NCBI RefSeq assembly: GCF_032854445.1
Contig: NC_088295.1
Location: 34,335,385-34,399,384, forward strand
DNA length: 64,000 bases
Direction: 5' to 3'
Origin: Liolophura sinensis
Lineage: Eukaryota; Mollusca; Polyplacophora; Chitonida; Chitonidae
The stretch's first letter is position 1. Every line of letters begins with the position of its first letter. Below are positions 47,701 to 58,280 of this stretch, piece after piece. The position numbers and the translations under genes are program-made. Under the pieces are notes generated by a model. That model saw only the letters and a list, made by a program, of their open reading frames with translations, was not told the origin of the DNA and did not search any database.

Positions 47701-50700
47701 ATGTGATTTATAATGTTATTGATATAACTCTTTTCTAATCAGTCTAAAGGTTAATTTGCTTTAGAATAAACATTCTTTTGACTACAGTATACTGTATTTC
47801 ACCTAAAAATGCGGTTTCAGAAGCGTATAAATACCCTAAAATTATAGATTTGATGCCAACACTTAACTTTGTCAGATAAGAAATTAGACTTCACAAAGAA
47901 TTCTTCAGTGTTCCTATAAGGTGGATGACTCAATCAGGATCAAGGCAAATGTGTCACTTGAAAAATACTAAATTTTGGCTGAAATACGGTACTTGTTTGT
48001 TAGATTTTATGCTGCTGTGTGTTGTAACAATTAATAACATTTTAATCTTTTCTTTGTCTGTTGCAGACAGTTAAAGAAAAAGGAATCTGGTTTATCAAAT
48101 TTTGGGAACAAATTAAAAGGAGTCTTCAGGGTGAATTCTGGTAAGTTAAAAAAAATATGCTTTTTGAATGACTTCTATCTATTCTTCAACCATCCCTGAT
48201 CAGAGTGCTCACACTTCTGCAGTGGCCAAAGAATCTTTGAAAGTAGTTCAGTCTTGTCCTGGAATGTCAACAAACGCTTAAAAATGTCAATTGAGCATTT
48301 AAGGCCTAAGTTCCTGTGAAGTATATGATAGTCTGGTAGGAAGTACAAAGTGTAGAGATCAATGATTGTACATACACAGTGATCCATGGAGGAGAATTTA
48401 ACCTTAGTAGTGAAGGTCTCAATGAAACTCACGGTCACCATCGAACTGAGAACTTTTCTTTCACTGTGGATTTGTGTCCTACTTTCATTGTAGTCATGTA
48501 CAGTAGAAAAAGAATTAATTGCCAAATTATCAGTGATAAGACCATGGTTGTTTTTTGATGATAGTGTTCATATGAAGTTTAAATGAACTGTGTATTTCAG
48601 TACATGTACCTTACTTATTTATTTAACTCCGATTTAATGCTATCTCGTTAATTAAGTATATACTTAAAGATCATTTACTAATGTGTGCTATTTTACCTTG
48701 GTCTCTTCGACCCAAAGGGAGTGCCATTGTATGAGTGTAGAAGTTCTTGAGTGTGACATTGTGTGACATTAAAGAAGAATCAAATAAATAAGTTATTAAA
48801 ATGTATGTAATCCCTTGTTCTGTGATGATTGAATGTAGATTGGGCAAATTTTACATAAATGGATAATTATTTTTCATTTTCAGAGGATAACCTAAATCTT
48901 ATAGATGATTTTGACACAAGAACCATTGCCGTAAGTAAAATTTTACTTATTTTCGAAAAAAAATTTGAATAATAAATGATTTTAAGATTATCACATAATA
49001 AGAGCATTAAAATTTTTGCAGAGAAAACATTTTTCGTTTAACCCTAAAATAAATTTAGCAATGTATCATGTATATTATTTATGGCTTGACAAACAGTTTT
49101 ATACAGGTGACTACACTTCATCAAAATTAAGGTTGTTTGAAAATATCTGAACATTTTACAACCATGTATGTCTATGTTAGATTTCATGTTTGTGTTTCAT
49201 GATGACCAGATCTTTCAGCTGTCTGAGGGACTGTATGCAAGTAACAAATGATGGATAACCAACCAGGGTTTTCATTACTTTGAAACACACTGTGTCTGCG
49301 TGTCTGCACAGTTTAATCTGAAGAGAGCAAAGTATTGTTATGTGACAAAAGTTCATAGACACTGATGAAGTTTTCCGTGAACATCAGCATGGGACATGCC
49401 TCAGGCAAGGCTGGCACATACAGCCTTGTTTCAGTGAGCTAGTAGTTTTTTGATGATCCCTGTTCCCTTATCTCAGTCCTCCTTGATCTGCTCCTTGACT
49501 CAAGGAGATCTGTGATGTTTCCCTCTCCCCATTCCTAACCCTCAATCCCAATACTCCCTTCGGGGTGAGATCCTGCATATGATAAATATTCGCTATTGCT
49601 CTATCCTCAGTCCACAGGCTCCCTGGAGGATGAGATCCCTGACAGTATGTTTGAGGAGACTATGGTGTATGATGACAGCCCAGTGCGGGACCTCAGTGCC
49701 TGGAGGGTCACCATCCCCCGAATAGGGGCCAGGCCTGACCCGGATAACATGAAGAAACAGTTCTTTGTCTACATCATAGATGTACGGCGGATAGACACAG
49801 GGGAGGATGGTAAGGCAGAGCAAAAGCTTTGTGTTTTTGTATTTTATTGCATTGCTAGAGATTATTGTGTTCAAGAGTTCTTATTACATGAGGTACATTA
49901 CTTGTTGAGAATAATATAACCTGATATACTTTAGTCCAAAGGACTTGTAAATACTGGTATTTATTGTGTGTTGTTTAATATCTGGTCTTAGCCAGTTATT
50001 GTGTATAAATAAATATTTCCATGTAGTCTTGCAGTTCAGAAATGTTTGGAACACAAAGCTCCTACGAATGTGAGCTGATATGCAATGCTGACATATTAAA
50101 ACAGTGTAATTTATTTATTGTTTCCCAATGCAAGTTAGTGACAAACTGCTCGTTCTACAGATCTAGGTTGGTCATACATGTATCTTTTTCTCTTCCACTC
50201 TTTTTGTTAGATCTTACACAGAAGAATAACTGGATAGTGGCCAGGTGAGTATACTCTACGCGTGGTAGCCTGTCTCGTGTCTACAATCTCCCTCAGACTA
50301 GACATGGTGGCCACCTGTAAGGCCCATGCAAACTGTACCTTATCTTCCTGGTACATGTATGTGAAAAAGTTAAATATAAAAAGTAACAAAAATATAAAAA
50401 GTGGATGTATAATCTGAAAGGCATAACCTTATTGATTCATTGATGAGTTCTACATATGCTTTAATATTTTGTTGTTTATAAGTACATTTATACCTCAGAT
50501 TTTGTTCATATTTCCTTGTTTACATGAACATGTATAGCACAGTTTTTGTTCATATTTTGTTGTTCTCATGCTCATGTACAGTGCAGTTTCTGGTCAAAAT
50601 CTGTCAATCTTCTTTTCCAGAAGGTACAATGAATTTTACGTATTGGACCAGAAACTGAAAGAATTTCATGGTGAGTAGAACCTGAGGAATAAAAAATAAG

Positions 50701-53700
50701 ATAGTGGGAACATGGCACTACACAAAGGAGCCTGTGATTATTTTTAATACATTGTACCTAATTAGTAGATATTATGAAGTTATTACATGTTTTTGCCATA
50801 CTGAACAGTAATAAGTTGTATCATCCAACATTTTCTCTATGACTTGTAGCTGGAGTCTGGGCTGACTGCAGTTTACCGCCAAAGAAATCATTTGGAACCA
50901 AAAATCAGGATTTTATGGAGGAAAAACGAGATGCCTTAGAACAGTACTTACAAGTTAGTACAACCGTGTATGATTTTATTTGTACCGATGTGTCTGAATT
51001 ATATATATGTATGCTTCAAAAATATAGCTGCTTCTGTAACACTGTCCCACACGTACATGCATCACACAGGGAATTAAGAGGCAAGTTTTGATTTTGTATC
51101 CAGCGCATTTAGAATTTTGGAGGAAATTGACATTGTTAAACATACTTTTTCATGCCAGTATATATTGTAGTGCCAGTTTTCAATCTTTCTATGTTGCATG
51201 ACTTGTATTACATGTAGGTTTATCCATTATCCTATTTTCCATTATCCTATTTTCCATTAACCTGTCAATGTTGTTTTGTGTTATAGAAATTGCTGTCAAA
51301 ACCAACACTAAAGGGGAGTGAACTCTTGCACAACTTCCTTGCCTCTGAGCGAGAGTTCTCTGCTGGTTTTTTAACAGACATCAAATTAGGTACATTAGGT
51401 TCAGATTTTCCCCCAAATATTGCAAGTTCATGTAGTTGGTCACACAGAAGACAGTTATTGTGTTACATTTAAGATAATTATCATAATTTTGTTCTGTTGA
51501 TGGTCGTGGGTTCCCCCCGGCTCTGCCCTGTTTCCTCCCACCATAATGTTAGCCGCCGTCGTATAAGTGAAATATTCTTGAGTACGGCGTAAAACACCAA
51601 TCAAATAAATAAATAATTTTGTTAACTTATTTGGGATTGTTAACTGGGTGACATGACTAAATTTGTGTGGAATCACACTTTTCACAAGTCATGAAACATA
51701 TCTAATGTACATGGTCTGTTAGTAAAGTACCATGTCATCTTACTAATATCTGTGACCTTACTTTCATCACAGGTAAAATGTTCCGCTCTGTTCCTATGAA
51801 GTTAGTAAAAGAGGTGAGATTCTTATTGTTAGCATGAAGATAAGCACAAAGTGTTGTGATGAAAAGTGACACTATTGTATTTGACCTACAATTCCATCCA
51901 TGATGGATTTACTCCTTGATCCTAGAAATGTGTTCAGGAGTTTGTTCAGAATTACATTAATGTCAGTTTCAGCATCAAAAGCACTGGTAATGATATCAGA
52001 TCTGTATTTGCCTTTATAAATATATGTTTGGGTGAATGTTTAGGGAAAACCAAGCTGTTCAAGATGTTGTTGACAATGCCAAAAACTGACCTCCTAAACT
52101 GTATGTCTGACTTGTAGAAAGGCCAGCATTTAGAACCATTTTTGGTGTCCCTGGTACAGTCTACAGAAGCTCCCAAACCCAGGCCGAGGTAAGGCTGATG
52201 ATATTATTTGAAACTTGTTACATTCTTATACCATGCTGAGTTACAGACCATGTTTGTGTTTTGGGCTGTTTCGTCCATTTTCCACAAAATTTTTGTCCTG
52301 TTATGAGCAATTTTTCCAATTTTCCTTTCCTAACGGTTCATTGTATTCATTTGAAACCTGTACATGGCGTAACCATGATGAGTTACCCATCACGTTTGAA
52401 TGTTGGGCCATTTCATCCATTATCCTGGTGTTTGGCTCCTTTTGACTCCTTTGAAAATAATTTGTTTTTCTGAAGTGAGAGATGATACAAGTTATGTCAA
52501 AGATACTTTTTGTATTTAGTTATTTGATTTGTGTTTCGTAAGATATTTTAAAATGTTATTACACTTTGGAGACAGGTATAATACGTGGTAGTGTTCTGTT
52601 GACGTGTAACTGAGTTATACCGCGTCTGTTGTTGTTTTCAGTAAGATGGAGAGAAGAGGTTCTGATGCCTCCTCAACCTCACTCAGATCCACAAACAGTG
52701 AGAAGGTGAGTTGCTCATTAATTGTGTTTACTCATGCAGTGTTGACGGGATATTCTGGAGAATACCACACGTTTGAGAGGTTTTAATAAACTTAGAACGA
52801 AAAAAAATGACTTTAATTATTATGGCCCTATAGGTGAACATTTAGCTCCTACATGAACACCAGTTCTGCTATTGCTATATTTAGTGATAGTAATACATTA
52901 TAATGTCATTCATTGTTTTCCAGCGCATGCTGGCTTCCTTTCCGGTCGTACGTGGGAGGGTTTTCCAGCAATCTGCGAATGGTTGTGGTTTTCCCCACGG
53001 GCTCTGCCCGGTTTCCCCCTACCATAATGCTGGCCGCTGTTGTATAAGTGAAATATTCTTGAGTAGGGCGTAAAACATCAAAATCAAATAAATAAATTCA
53101 TTGCTTTCACACTGATTCAACAGTGTTTGATAAAGCAAGTTCTGAACACTAGTGAGTAATGATAATAACACATTGTTGCTGTTGAGAGCTTTAGAAAGCA
53201 CCTTGATTTATTTATTTGATTGGTGTATTACAATGTGCTCAAGAATATTTCACTCATGCGACGTGGGCCAGCATAATGGTGGGAGAAAACCATGCAGAGC
53301 CCAGGGGAAACCCTCGACGATATGCTTTTTGCTTGCAGACCATCTGAATTTTATCCTTATTGAAATGGGTGCTAGGTAGTTGTTGTTGTCTACTGTTTCA
53401 GAGTTGCAGCACAATCTTTGAAAACAACGCAAACATCAGTCATGACATCGACCTCCCGGGCAAGGATACAGACCTCCCAGTAGAAGACATGGATGGGGTC
53501 TTTGATGCCATCATTTATATTGGTATGGTTAGATATTAGTTGGGCTTGTGAGTAATATTTAGCTCAGATGTGCAAAGTACCAGTGTGACTAATGTCATAC
53601 ACCAAGCAGTCTTGTCCAATATCAGCAAAAGCATTGTTAAGGTAATTGTTAAGAATGGTATCTTAAGAAGTACTGCTTGTATTGAGCTCAGATTTTGCAC

Positions 53701-56700
53701 ACATGTAAAGCACAACACTATGAGGGGGATGTTTCATTCCAAATATTCTGAGTACATATTTATTACCTTAAATTACAAATTTCATGCCACTTTAGTAGTG
53801 GAATCAGTGTTAAGGTAAGTGTACGGGTATACTGTAAATGCCTTTTTATTCGCATGATACTAACATTCGCGTTTTTCATGACAAACACATTTCCATGGAA
53901 ATAAGTGCATTCAAATATAAAACCCACGTAAGTAATTTATAAATGTAGCATGCGTTACTGTTATAAATTTGTTAACAAGCACTACAGTTCTAATACTTTT
54001 CAAAGACGTTAATTATACCCAGTTAGAATGTATTCCGGCTTTCACAAATCCAACTTAATTGATCATCAGTTAATCTTACCCTCTTTTAAGGAGGGGGCCT
54101 CCGTGGCTCAGTCGGTTAGCGTGCTAGCGCAGCGTAATGACGCAGAAGCCTCTCACCAATGCGGTCGCTGTGAGTTCAAGACCAGCTCATGCTGCCTTCC
54201 TCTCCGGCCGTACGTGGGAAGGTCTGCCAGCAACCTGCGGATGGTCGTGGGTTTCCCCCGGGCTGTGCCCGGTTTCCACCCACCATAATGCTGGCCGCCG
54301 TCGTATAAGTGAAATATTCTTGAGTACGGCGTAAAACACCAATCAAAAAAAAAAAAAAAAATCTTTTAAGGAGGCTTAGCTCTGTCTAAGTATCACCACA
54401 TTGCAATGTTGCTCTTGTTGATTTATTGCTGCGGTTACTGGGCGTGTGTACATGATACAATGTACATGCGATGAGAGAGGCTGTGTTTTAATCGACTGTA
54501 CTTGCCTTCCAGCCAGATCACCTTTCCCATGCGCCTGATGCATCACTCAGGGGTGTGCGCACTTTATACTTCCTTTTTATGATGATTGTTGAGAAATTTA
54601 CTCAAATCTGTGACAGTTCACTCAAAGTTTCACTCACACTGTTGATACATGAGAATTAAACAGTGGGATTTATATGTATCACATTTAATACTTCGTCGTC
54701 TCCTGGAGTGAGTGACACAAATATTTGTTCACACAGCAGCTAAGGGCTTCGTCTTATAAAGATTAACAGTCTTCACAAGATCAAAAGCTTAGGAGGATTA
54801 ACTTCCTGTGTCTGATCAAATTACTGTATTGTATAGAATTTGTGTCACATCTCACAGGTACAAACAAGCTTAAATGATAACATTGTTACTTGAATGCTTG
54901 AGTTGTTTTATTATTTGACGTTTCTGTATTGAAGTTTGATTTTCGTTTATCAGTTGTCCAAAAATTCTGTTAAAATCCGTGAAAGTTCATTCTCGCAAAT
55001 GTGTCTTCTTACCAAATCTGCGAAAGTTTATACCTGCAAATAAAAAAGATTAAGTATAAATGATTAAGTATATGTATTGAGCTGAAGTTTAAATTTATGT
55101 GTCTACATGCGAGCTTTTTGGTAGCCGTCCTAGCAAATCCAGGCTTGTACCTGAGCTTCACTAAGGAGGAGTGTTGAGTGTTGAGATAATTTGAAAGTTT
55201 TTCAGATTATTGCTGTCATTTAGCTTTTTTTTTTTTTTTTGCCTTTTTTAATTTGAGTCTGCTTCGCTTTGGTTTTCATGCAATAACCTCCAAATATTTT
55301 CCGAATTCGGTAGAATTTGTGCGCAGGCTCCCTTCTTGGAAGCTCTGATCAAATTTGAAAAGTGACCTGTTCTTGTGGCATGTGAAATCAAGTTCAGAAG
55401 CCCACTTCTCTGAATTAACAAGGGTATTGTTTATTTCTTATGGCTTGGTTTTAGCTCGATACCTTTACAGTGTGCCTGAGTGGTTCCACCACTGTCTTAT
55501 AACTGCTCGTATTGTCTTCAAAAACACCCTGGAGAGCTATGTTGATTGGTACATTGGCAGCAGGGTAGATCAGGTCACTCAGGAGCACCGTCTGATACAG
55601 TTCATCCATTTGCTCAGAGGTAGGTTATCAAAAAACCTATTATTTAACAAGGTGGGTAGTAAGTGTTTAAAGGTGACACTAATGACAATAAAAAATCCGA
55701 AAGAAGAATATAAACCTATAAATCCACATTTTTATTATGATCAATCTTGAATGATTTTCATAATTTGAATATGTGAATATGTCTTAAACACTAAACATAG
55801 CTGGAAGTGCCCACAATTCTGATGAATTAGATGATTTTTTTACAGTTTTTATAATTATTTTTATACACTCTTCAGACATTGAAAAAAGATTTATTCTGCC
55901 AATAAAAGAACATTTTAAAGTGGGGTGACCAAATGGCAATGATTTGACCTAATGACAATGGTATGGCCTAGTGGCAATGATGTGACCTAATGGCAATGAT
56001 ATGACCTATTGGCAGTGATTTGACCTAATGGCAATGGTATGACCTAATGGCAATGATGTGACCCAATGGTAATGATATGACCTAATGGCAGTGATTTGAC
56101 CTAATGGCAGTGATGTGACCTAATGGCAATGATATGACCTAATGGTAGTGATTTGACCTAATGACAATGATATGACCTAATGGCAGTGATTTGACCTAAT
56201 GGCAATGATGTGACCTAATGGCAATGATGTGACCTAGTGGCAATGATATGACCTAATGGCAGTGATTTGACCTAATGGCAATGGTATGACCTAATGGCAA
56301 TGATGTGACCTAATGGCAATGATATGACCTGATTTTAATCCAGCTAATATAAGCTAAGCTTTTAGATAGATTTGAATTATGTTAATTGTGTCATTAATTT
56401 TGTCACACTCGCAGATGAAGGCCTTCTCCGTTGCCTGATAATAATTTGTCATTGATTAAGCTCATGAAATGTTGTCGAAAAAATGTCCATATTTTCGTGA
56501 TTATTCTAGTTATTCTCCGCTTATTTATTCAGATATTTGGATTTAAGATAATACTTCTGTAAGAATCAACTGTAAATGTACTGTAATCCACATGAAGTGG
56601 GGGCTGAGTAATAAAAACTTCATGAAACTGTTACTCCTAACTTTGTATAAATGATCTCACCTTGTGGCATTTTGAGCTAAACAACATCACTTGAGACTGG

Positions 56701-57428
56701 GACTATTATATGTTTACAATAGTCCCAGGTTGAGAGAAATTAAATGAAAGTTGCCCCAGAGCCATTTCTCTTGAAGTTGACCTGCATGAATTGTACATTT
56801 GGATTATCTGGGATGTTTTAAGTAGGATTATACCAGGAGACAAAATGTTAAAAAGTCTTATTTTTTCGTCTCTGTTCTACAGATGTGCTGTTCTTTGACA
56901 CAGATCCTCCAAGGTTTGTTCATTTGTTACATATTGTGCAGTATACAGAGGGTATGATGGAAAAACCTACCATGGGCAAGACTTATGCGATTTGCACTAC
57001 AGTGTATAGAATTATGTTAATTTTAACAAAGTTTAGCATGTAAAAATGCACGTAACACATAAAGGCCTTCGAATCATACTAATCATGCCAAGTCGTACGT
57101 TTTTCTCATTATAAATTGATCAAACTTGAAAACACTGGCCCTATAAGGTGTGTGGATGAATAAGAATAAATAAGAAAATGTGTGACTTGGAGAATGCTAA
57201 CAAGGTGAATTAATACCTAAGTATATGTGCAAATATGTATACTGATGCTTGTGTTGTTTTGCTTTCAGGACAGAGGAGCAGAAAAAACAACGACTACAGC
57301 AAACATTACAAGAATCTAAAGACTTCATTCCAAGTGAGTACTGGAAATTTGAAAGTTACCTTACTTCAGTTTAATTAGTATCATGTATGATTTGTCATCA
57401 ACACCTTTAAGCCTCTGAATGCTTGGTC

Positions 57429-57459
<31 letters not shown>

Positions 57460-58280
57460 AGACTTTTTGATAGTTCACATTCAGATCTATTTGCTCAGTT
57501 GCCTATGTGAGATATTTTATAAAGTATTTTCCCCAAACATGAATCACTGCCATTTTTTTGATAGGATGCAAAGGTTATTTGTTACATTTGATTGACATCG
57601 TGTTTCAGAACCATTTGTCAAAGTTATTGGTGAAGACAAACTCCACGAAGGGACTCAGGTGTTAATTGATGCACTTCAGTGTCCTAAACTCAACAAACAG
57701 GTGACTGAACTTCATCAGCATAACAGTCTAACAATCTAACTTAATTTTGTATTGATATAAATTTTCTTTTTACATATTTGCTTTTTTTCTGGACGCAAGA
57801 AACAACTCTTGTTAACTAATTATAATTGGCATGGCAACAAGTGGCAAATGCCTGCCTGTTGACAAATTTTTTTCAGACAATGAAGTAAGAATGATGTTAT
57901 CTGTTGCTTTTTGTCCAGTAAATTGTCATTGAATAAGCATATGCTTCTCGTCGTTGGAACTTTTAGGCTGGTGATACCACAGTCTTTTTACCACGTTATT
58001 TTCTGGGACTATTAAGTGGTAACTTGATCACACACTGATTTTATTTCATCTACCACAAGAACTGTGAGTGTAGATGTCCTCTGTTGGGTTGTCACCATGA
58101 CAACATGCAGTTCAAATTTAAAGCTTTTCATTTATCAAGACAATACCAGTAATAGTCATTATTTATACAATACATTTTCTATTTGAATTTCAGCTTTCAT
58201 ATATGCTGTTGGATATTGTAATGTTGGAGTTATTTCCTGAGCTAGGACAGTCTCTGGAAGTGGATGCAGAGATGGAGTGA
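26732..58280 (+). CDS. SNX14: Sorting nexin 14 (SNX14), complete, predicted 933 aa
   Basis: SNX14 is a membrane-anchored sorting nexin of the ER and endolysosome system, with roles in lipid-droplet/ER contacts and autophagic clearance (known for the mammalian protein). ATG is at 26732 and TGA at 58278-58280. I traced 33 constitutive coding exons plus one 39-nt microexon; all introns are GT-AG and all phases agree, giving 933 residues against about 946 in human. Order: N-terminal hydrophobic hairpin, CxxC-type metal-binding patch, PXA, RGS, PX, Nexin_C. The C-terminus LLDIVMLELFPELGQSLEV is characteristic. Exon coordinates are given in the domain entries. Introns hold most of the window's repeats. 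The gene starts only about 300 bp past the integrin-like stop. The least certain boundary is the start of exon 9. Confidence 0.96.
29955..32370. repeat. Composite repeat block in SNX14 intron 5
   Basis: The block carries two internal direct duplications. 31.36-31.66 resembles 31.73-32.02 kb (shared TTTGGAGGTC, AGCTGAAAATSACTGAGTG, AATGTCCAAAGG-like, ATTTGGCAC). 30.57-30.78 resembles 32.12-32.31 kb (shared TTGACAGATATCGACATGTG, GAGCAGTCAGTCTGTGCAT, CAGGTCGTGGATTGAGACA). GGGATCCC with flanking short palindromes occurs near both edges (29964 and 32346). No transposase frame is visible. It is likely a non-autonomous element or nested pair. Confidence 0.6.
32501..36842 (+). CDS. SNX14: SNX14 exons 6-11: PXA domain
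   Basis: Exons 32501-32544, 32836-32923, 33422-33506, about 34808-34961, 36251-36326, 36798-36842 (residues 128-291). Motifs include EFVYTWYREVSADEEFVDEL, LEHYGPHLHCAMKNR and REILSGSILLPAMDAIADPD. PXA domains bind lipids or fatty acids next to the membrane hairpin. The exon 9 start is uncertain: AG sites before 34748, 34789, 34808 and 34814 all keep the frame; 34808 or 34814 gives the best fit to vertebrate length. A TIR element begins only 12 bp after the exon 8 end. Confidence 0.9.
33518..34466. mobile_element. Non-autonomous TIR DNA transposon, about 0.95 kb, copy 1
   Basis: The left end CTGTAAATGCCTTTTTATTC is the inverse of the right end GAATAAAGGCATTTACAG, and both are flanked by TA (33516-33517 and 34467-34468), as in Tc1/mariner-type insertions. 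The interior lacks a long frame. It begins 12 bp after SNX14 exon 8. A second copy occurs at 53.83 kb. Confidence 0.8.
35040..35190 (-). repeat. SINE family B fragment, minus orientation
   Basis: ATTTATTTATTATTTG, TTTTATGCTGCACTCAATAA, ATATTTCACTTATATG and GGCGGCCAGCATAACCGTGG are the reverse of the family B tail. Intron 9 of SNX14. Confidence 0.75.
35535..35805 (+). repeat. SINE family B, near full length
   Basis: GGCTCATTTGGTTAGCACGC head, CACCAATGCAGTCACTGTGA, GTTCAAGTCC, GGAAGGTCTGCCAACAACCT, ATATTCTTGAGTACTGCGTA and an AAATAAATAAAT end. Intron 9 of SNX14. Confidence 0.85.
37427..43911 (+). CDS. SNX14: SNX14 exons 12-17: linker and RGS domain
   Basis: Exons 37427-37507, 37777-37897, 40485-40640, 42464-42521, 43526-43592, 43853-43911 (residues 292-472). 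Exon 12 is a Pro/Ser-rich linker. The RGS-like region reads LLYAFMQFLKSEAAINVLQF, EDFNNRILTPDLSSEELAEL and AYEHAYSLLETTFLPLFHQS. The family's RGS domain is thought to lack ordinary GAP activity in SNX14. Intron 13 holds the 23-bp array and intron 15 the fold-back repeat. Confidence 0.94.
39400..40300. repeat. 23-bp tandem array in SNX14 intron 13
   Basis: About 33 units built on TCAGTGGTCAGTGTATCCTG plus AAT. It is preceded (39.36-39.52 kb) by diverged 25-bp units around CAGTTTAGTCAGTATATATT. Divergence is higher at the left edge, as expected when central units exchange most. No coding content. Confidence 0.93.
42605..43205. repeat. Fold-back (long inverted repeat) element in SNX14 intron 15
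   Basis: Left arm 42608-42781 and right arm about 43029-43206 are reverse complements with scattered mismatches: TGTATGGTGGGTATTTGGGA in the left against TCCCAAATACCCACCATACA in the right, and AGAAAACATAAAAATGA against TCATTTTTATGTTTTCT. The spacer is about 250 bp and AT-rich. The transcript could form a long hairpin. Confidence 0.85.
44362..44400 (+). CDS. SNX14: SNX14 39-nt microexon, probably alternatively spliced
   Basis: CATTTACCTTTTCATAG acceptor and GTAAAGAT donor bound a 39-bp open segment encoding SFMSTKSHSNHHR. It enters and leaves in phase 2, so it can be skipped without changing the frame. It adds Ser/His-rich residues to the linker after the RGS domain, where vertebrate SNX14 also varies. 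I infer a cassette exon; skipping would give 920 residues. Confidence 0.65.
   Translation, partial: FFHEHQISLQSS
45514..45920. repeat. 54-bp tandem array, about 7.5 units
   Basis: GATACAATAGTGATTCGAGT recurs every 54 bp with very few differences. Because 54 is a multiple of three, the minus strand stays open and reads ISVLESLLYLFDALFPL over and over. I treat it as a young satellite in a SNX14 intron, not as a gene. Confidence 0.92.
46235..46470 (-). repeat. SINE family B, minus orientation
   Basis: TTGATTGGTGTTTTACGCCG opens the reversed tail; the reversed head includes GCTAACCAACTGAGCCACAG-like sequence (seen: GCGCGCTAACCAACTGAGCC). Near full length. Confidence 0.88.
47115..47420. repeat. 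About 78-80-bp tandem array made of 40-bp half-units
   Basis: GGTTTGATATCCTTGAGTAC alternates with GGTTTGATATTCCTGAGTAC about every 40 bp, so the larger unit is a duplicated half-unit. About four larger units. The minus strand is open by chance. Confidence 0.88.
48067..52188 (+). CDS. SNX14: SNX14 exons 18-26: basic linker and PX domain
   Basis: Exons 48067-48140, 48884-48930, 49611-49809, 50211-50244, 50621-50670, 50850-50953, 51287-51389, 51773-51813, 52118-52188 (numbering leaves out the microexon). The linker has SGLSNFGNKLKGVFR, then the acidic DDFDTRTIA and EDEIPDSMFEETMVYDDSP. The PX domain starts LSAWRVTIP and contains the core RRYNEFYVLDQKLKEFH, then LPPKKSFGTKNQDFMEEKR. The phosphoinositide-binding Arg positions look as in SNX14, which binds such lipids weakly. 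Confidence 0.94.
51495..51620 (+). repeat. SINE family B 3' fragment
   Basis: GATGGTCGTGGGTTCCCCCC through ATATTCTTGAGTACGGCGTA to AAATAAATAAAT. Immediately 3' of SNX14 exon 24. Confidence 0.85.
52642..58280 (+). CDS. SNX14: SNX14 exons 27-33: Nexin_C domain and C-terminus
   Basis: Exons 52642-52705, 53402-53522, 55455-55619, 56883-56913, 57269-57333, 57609-57700, 58194-58280. Exon 27 is a Ser-rich linker. Exons 28-29 give MDGVFDAIIYIARYLYSVPE and WFHHCLITARIVFKNTLESY, then QEHRLIQFIHLLRD; exon 33 gives LSYMLLDIVMLELFPELGQS. This C-terminal domain is linked to lipid-droplet or membrane association in the SNX13/14/19/25 family. Intron 28 contains a TIR element with a nested SINE, and intron 29 the 19-bp array. 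Confidence 0.95.
52922..53096 (+). repeat. SINE family B 3' portion
   Basis: GCGCATGCTGGCTTCCTTTC, GGTTTCCCCCTACCATAATG and AAATATTCTTGAGTAGGGCG. The head is missing. Confidence 0.82.
53203..53345 (-). repeat. SINE family B fragment, minus orientation
   Basis: TTTATTTGATTGGTGTATTA, AAGAATATTTCACTCATGCG and CCAGCATAATGGTGGGAGAA. It ends about 55 bp before SNX14 exon 28. Confidence 0.78.
53832..55045. mobile_element. TIR DNA transposon copy 2, interrupted by a SINE
   Basis: The left end CTGTAAATGCCTTTTTATTC is preceded by TA, and the body aligns with 33518-34466 (shared CTCCTGGAGTGAGTGACACA, AGGAGGATTAACTTCCTGTG). The right terminal repeat has decayed (TGCAAATAAAAAAGATTAAG). A family B SINE is inserted at about 54090. 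Confidence 0.8.
54090..54362 (+). repeat. Full-length SINE family B with target-site duplication
   Basis: GGCCTCCGTGGCTCAGTCGG head (A-box-like), TGAGTTCAAGACCAGCTC (B-box-like), ATATTCTTGAGTACGGCGTA tail and a poly-A run. It is flanked on both sides by TCTTTTAAGGAGG, a 13-bp target-site duplication. This is the best reference copy of the family in the window. Confidence 0.92.
55925..56335. repeat. 19-bp tandem array in SNX14 intron 29
   Basis: About 21 units of GACCTAATGGCAATGATAT with variants (CAGTGATTT, CAATGGTAT). Every unit carries TGACCT, the complement of AGGTCA. Confidence 0.92.
57430..57457. repeat. Poly-T tract
   Basis: An almost pure run of T in SNX14 intron 31, possibly the tail of a reversed retroelement; no body is recognisable. 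Confidence 0.85.
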
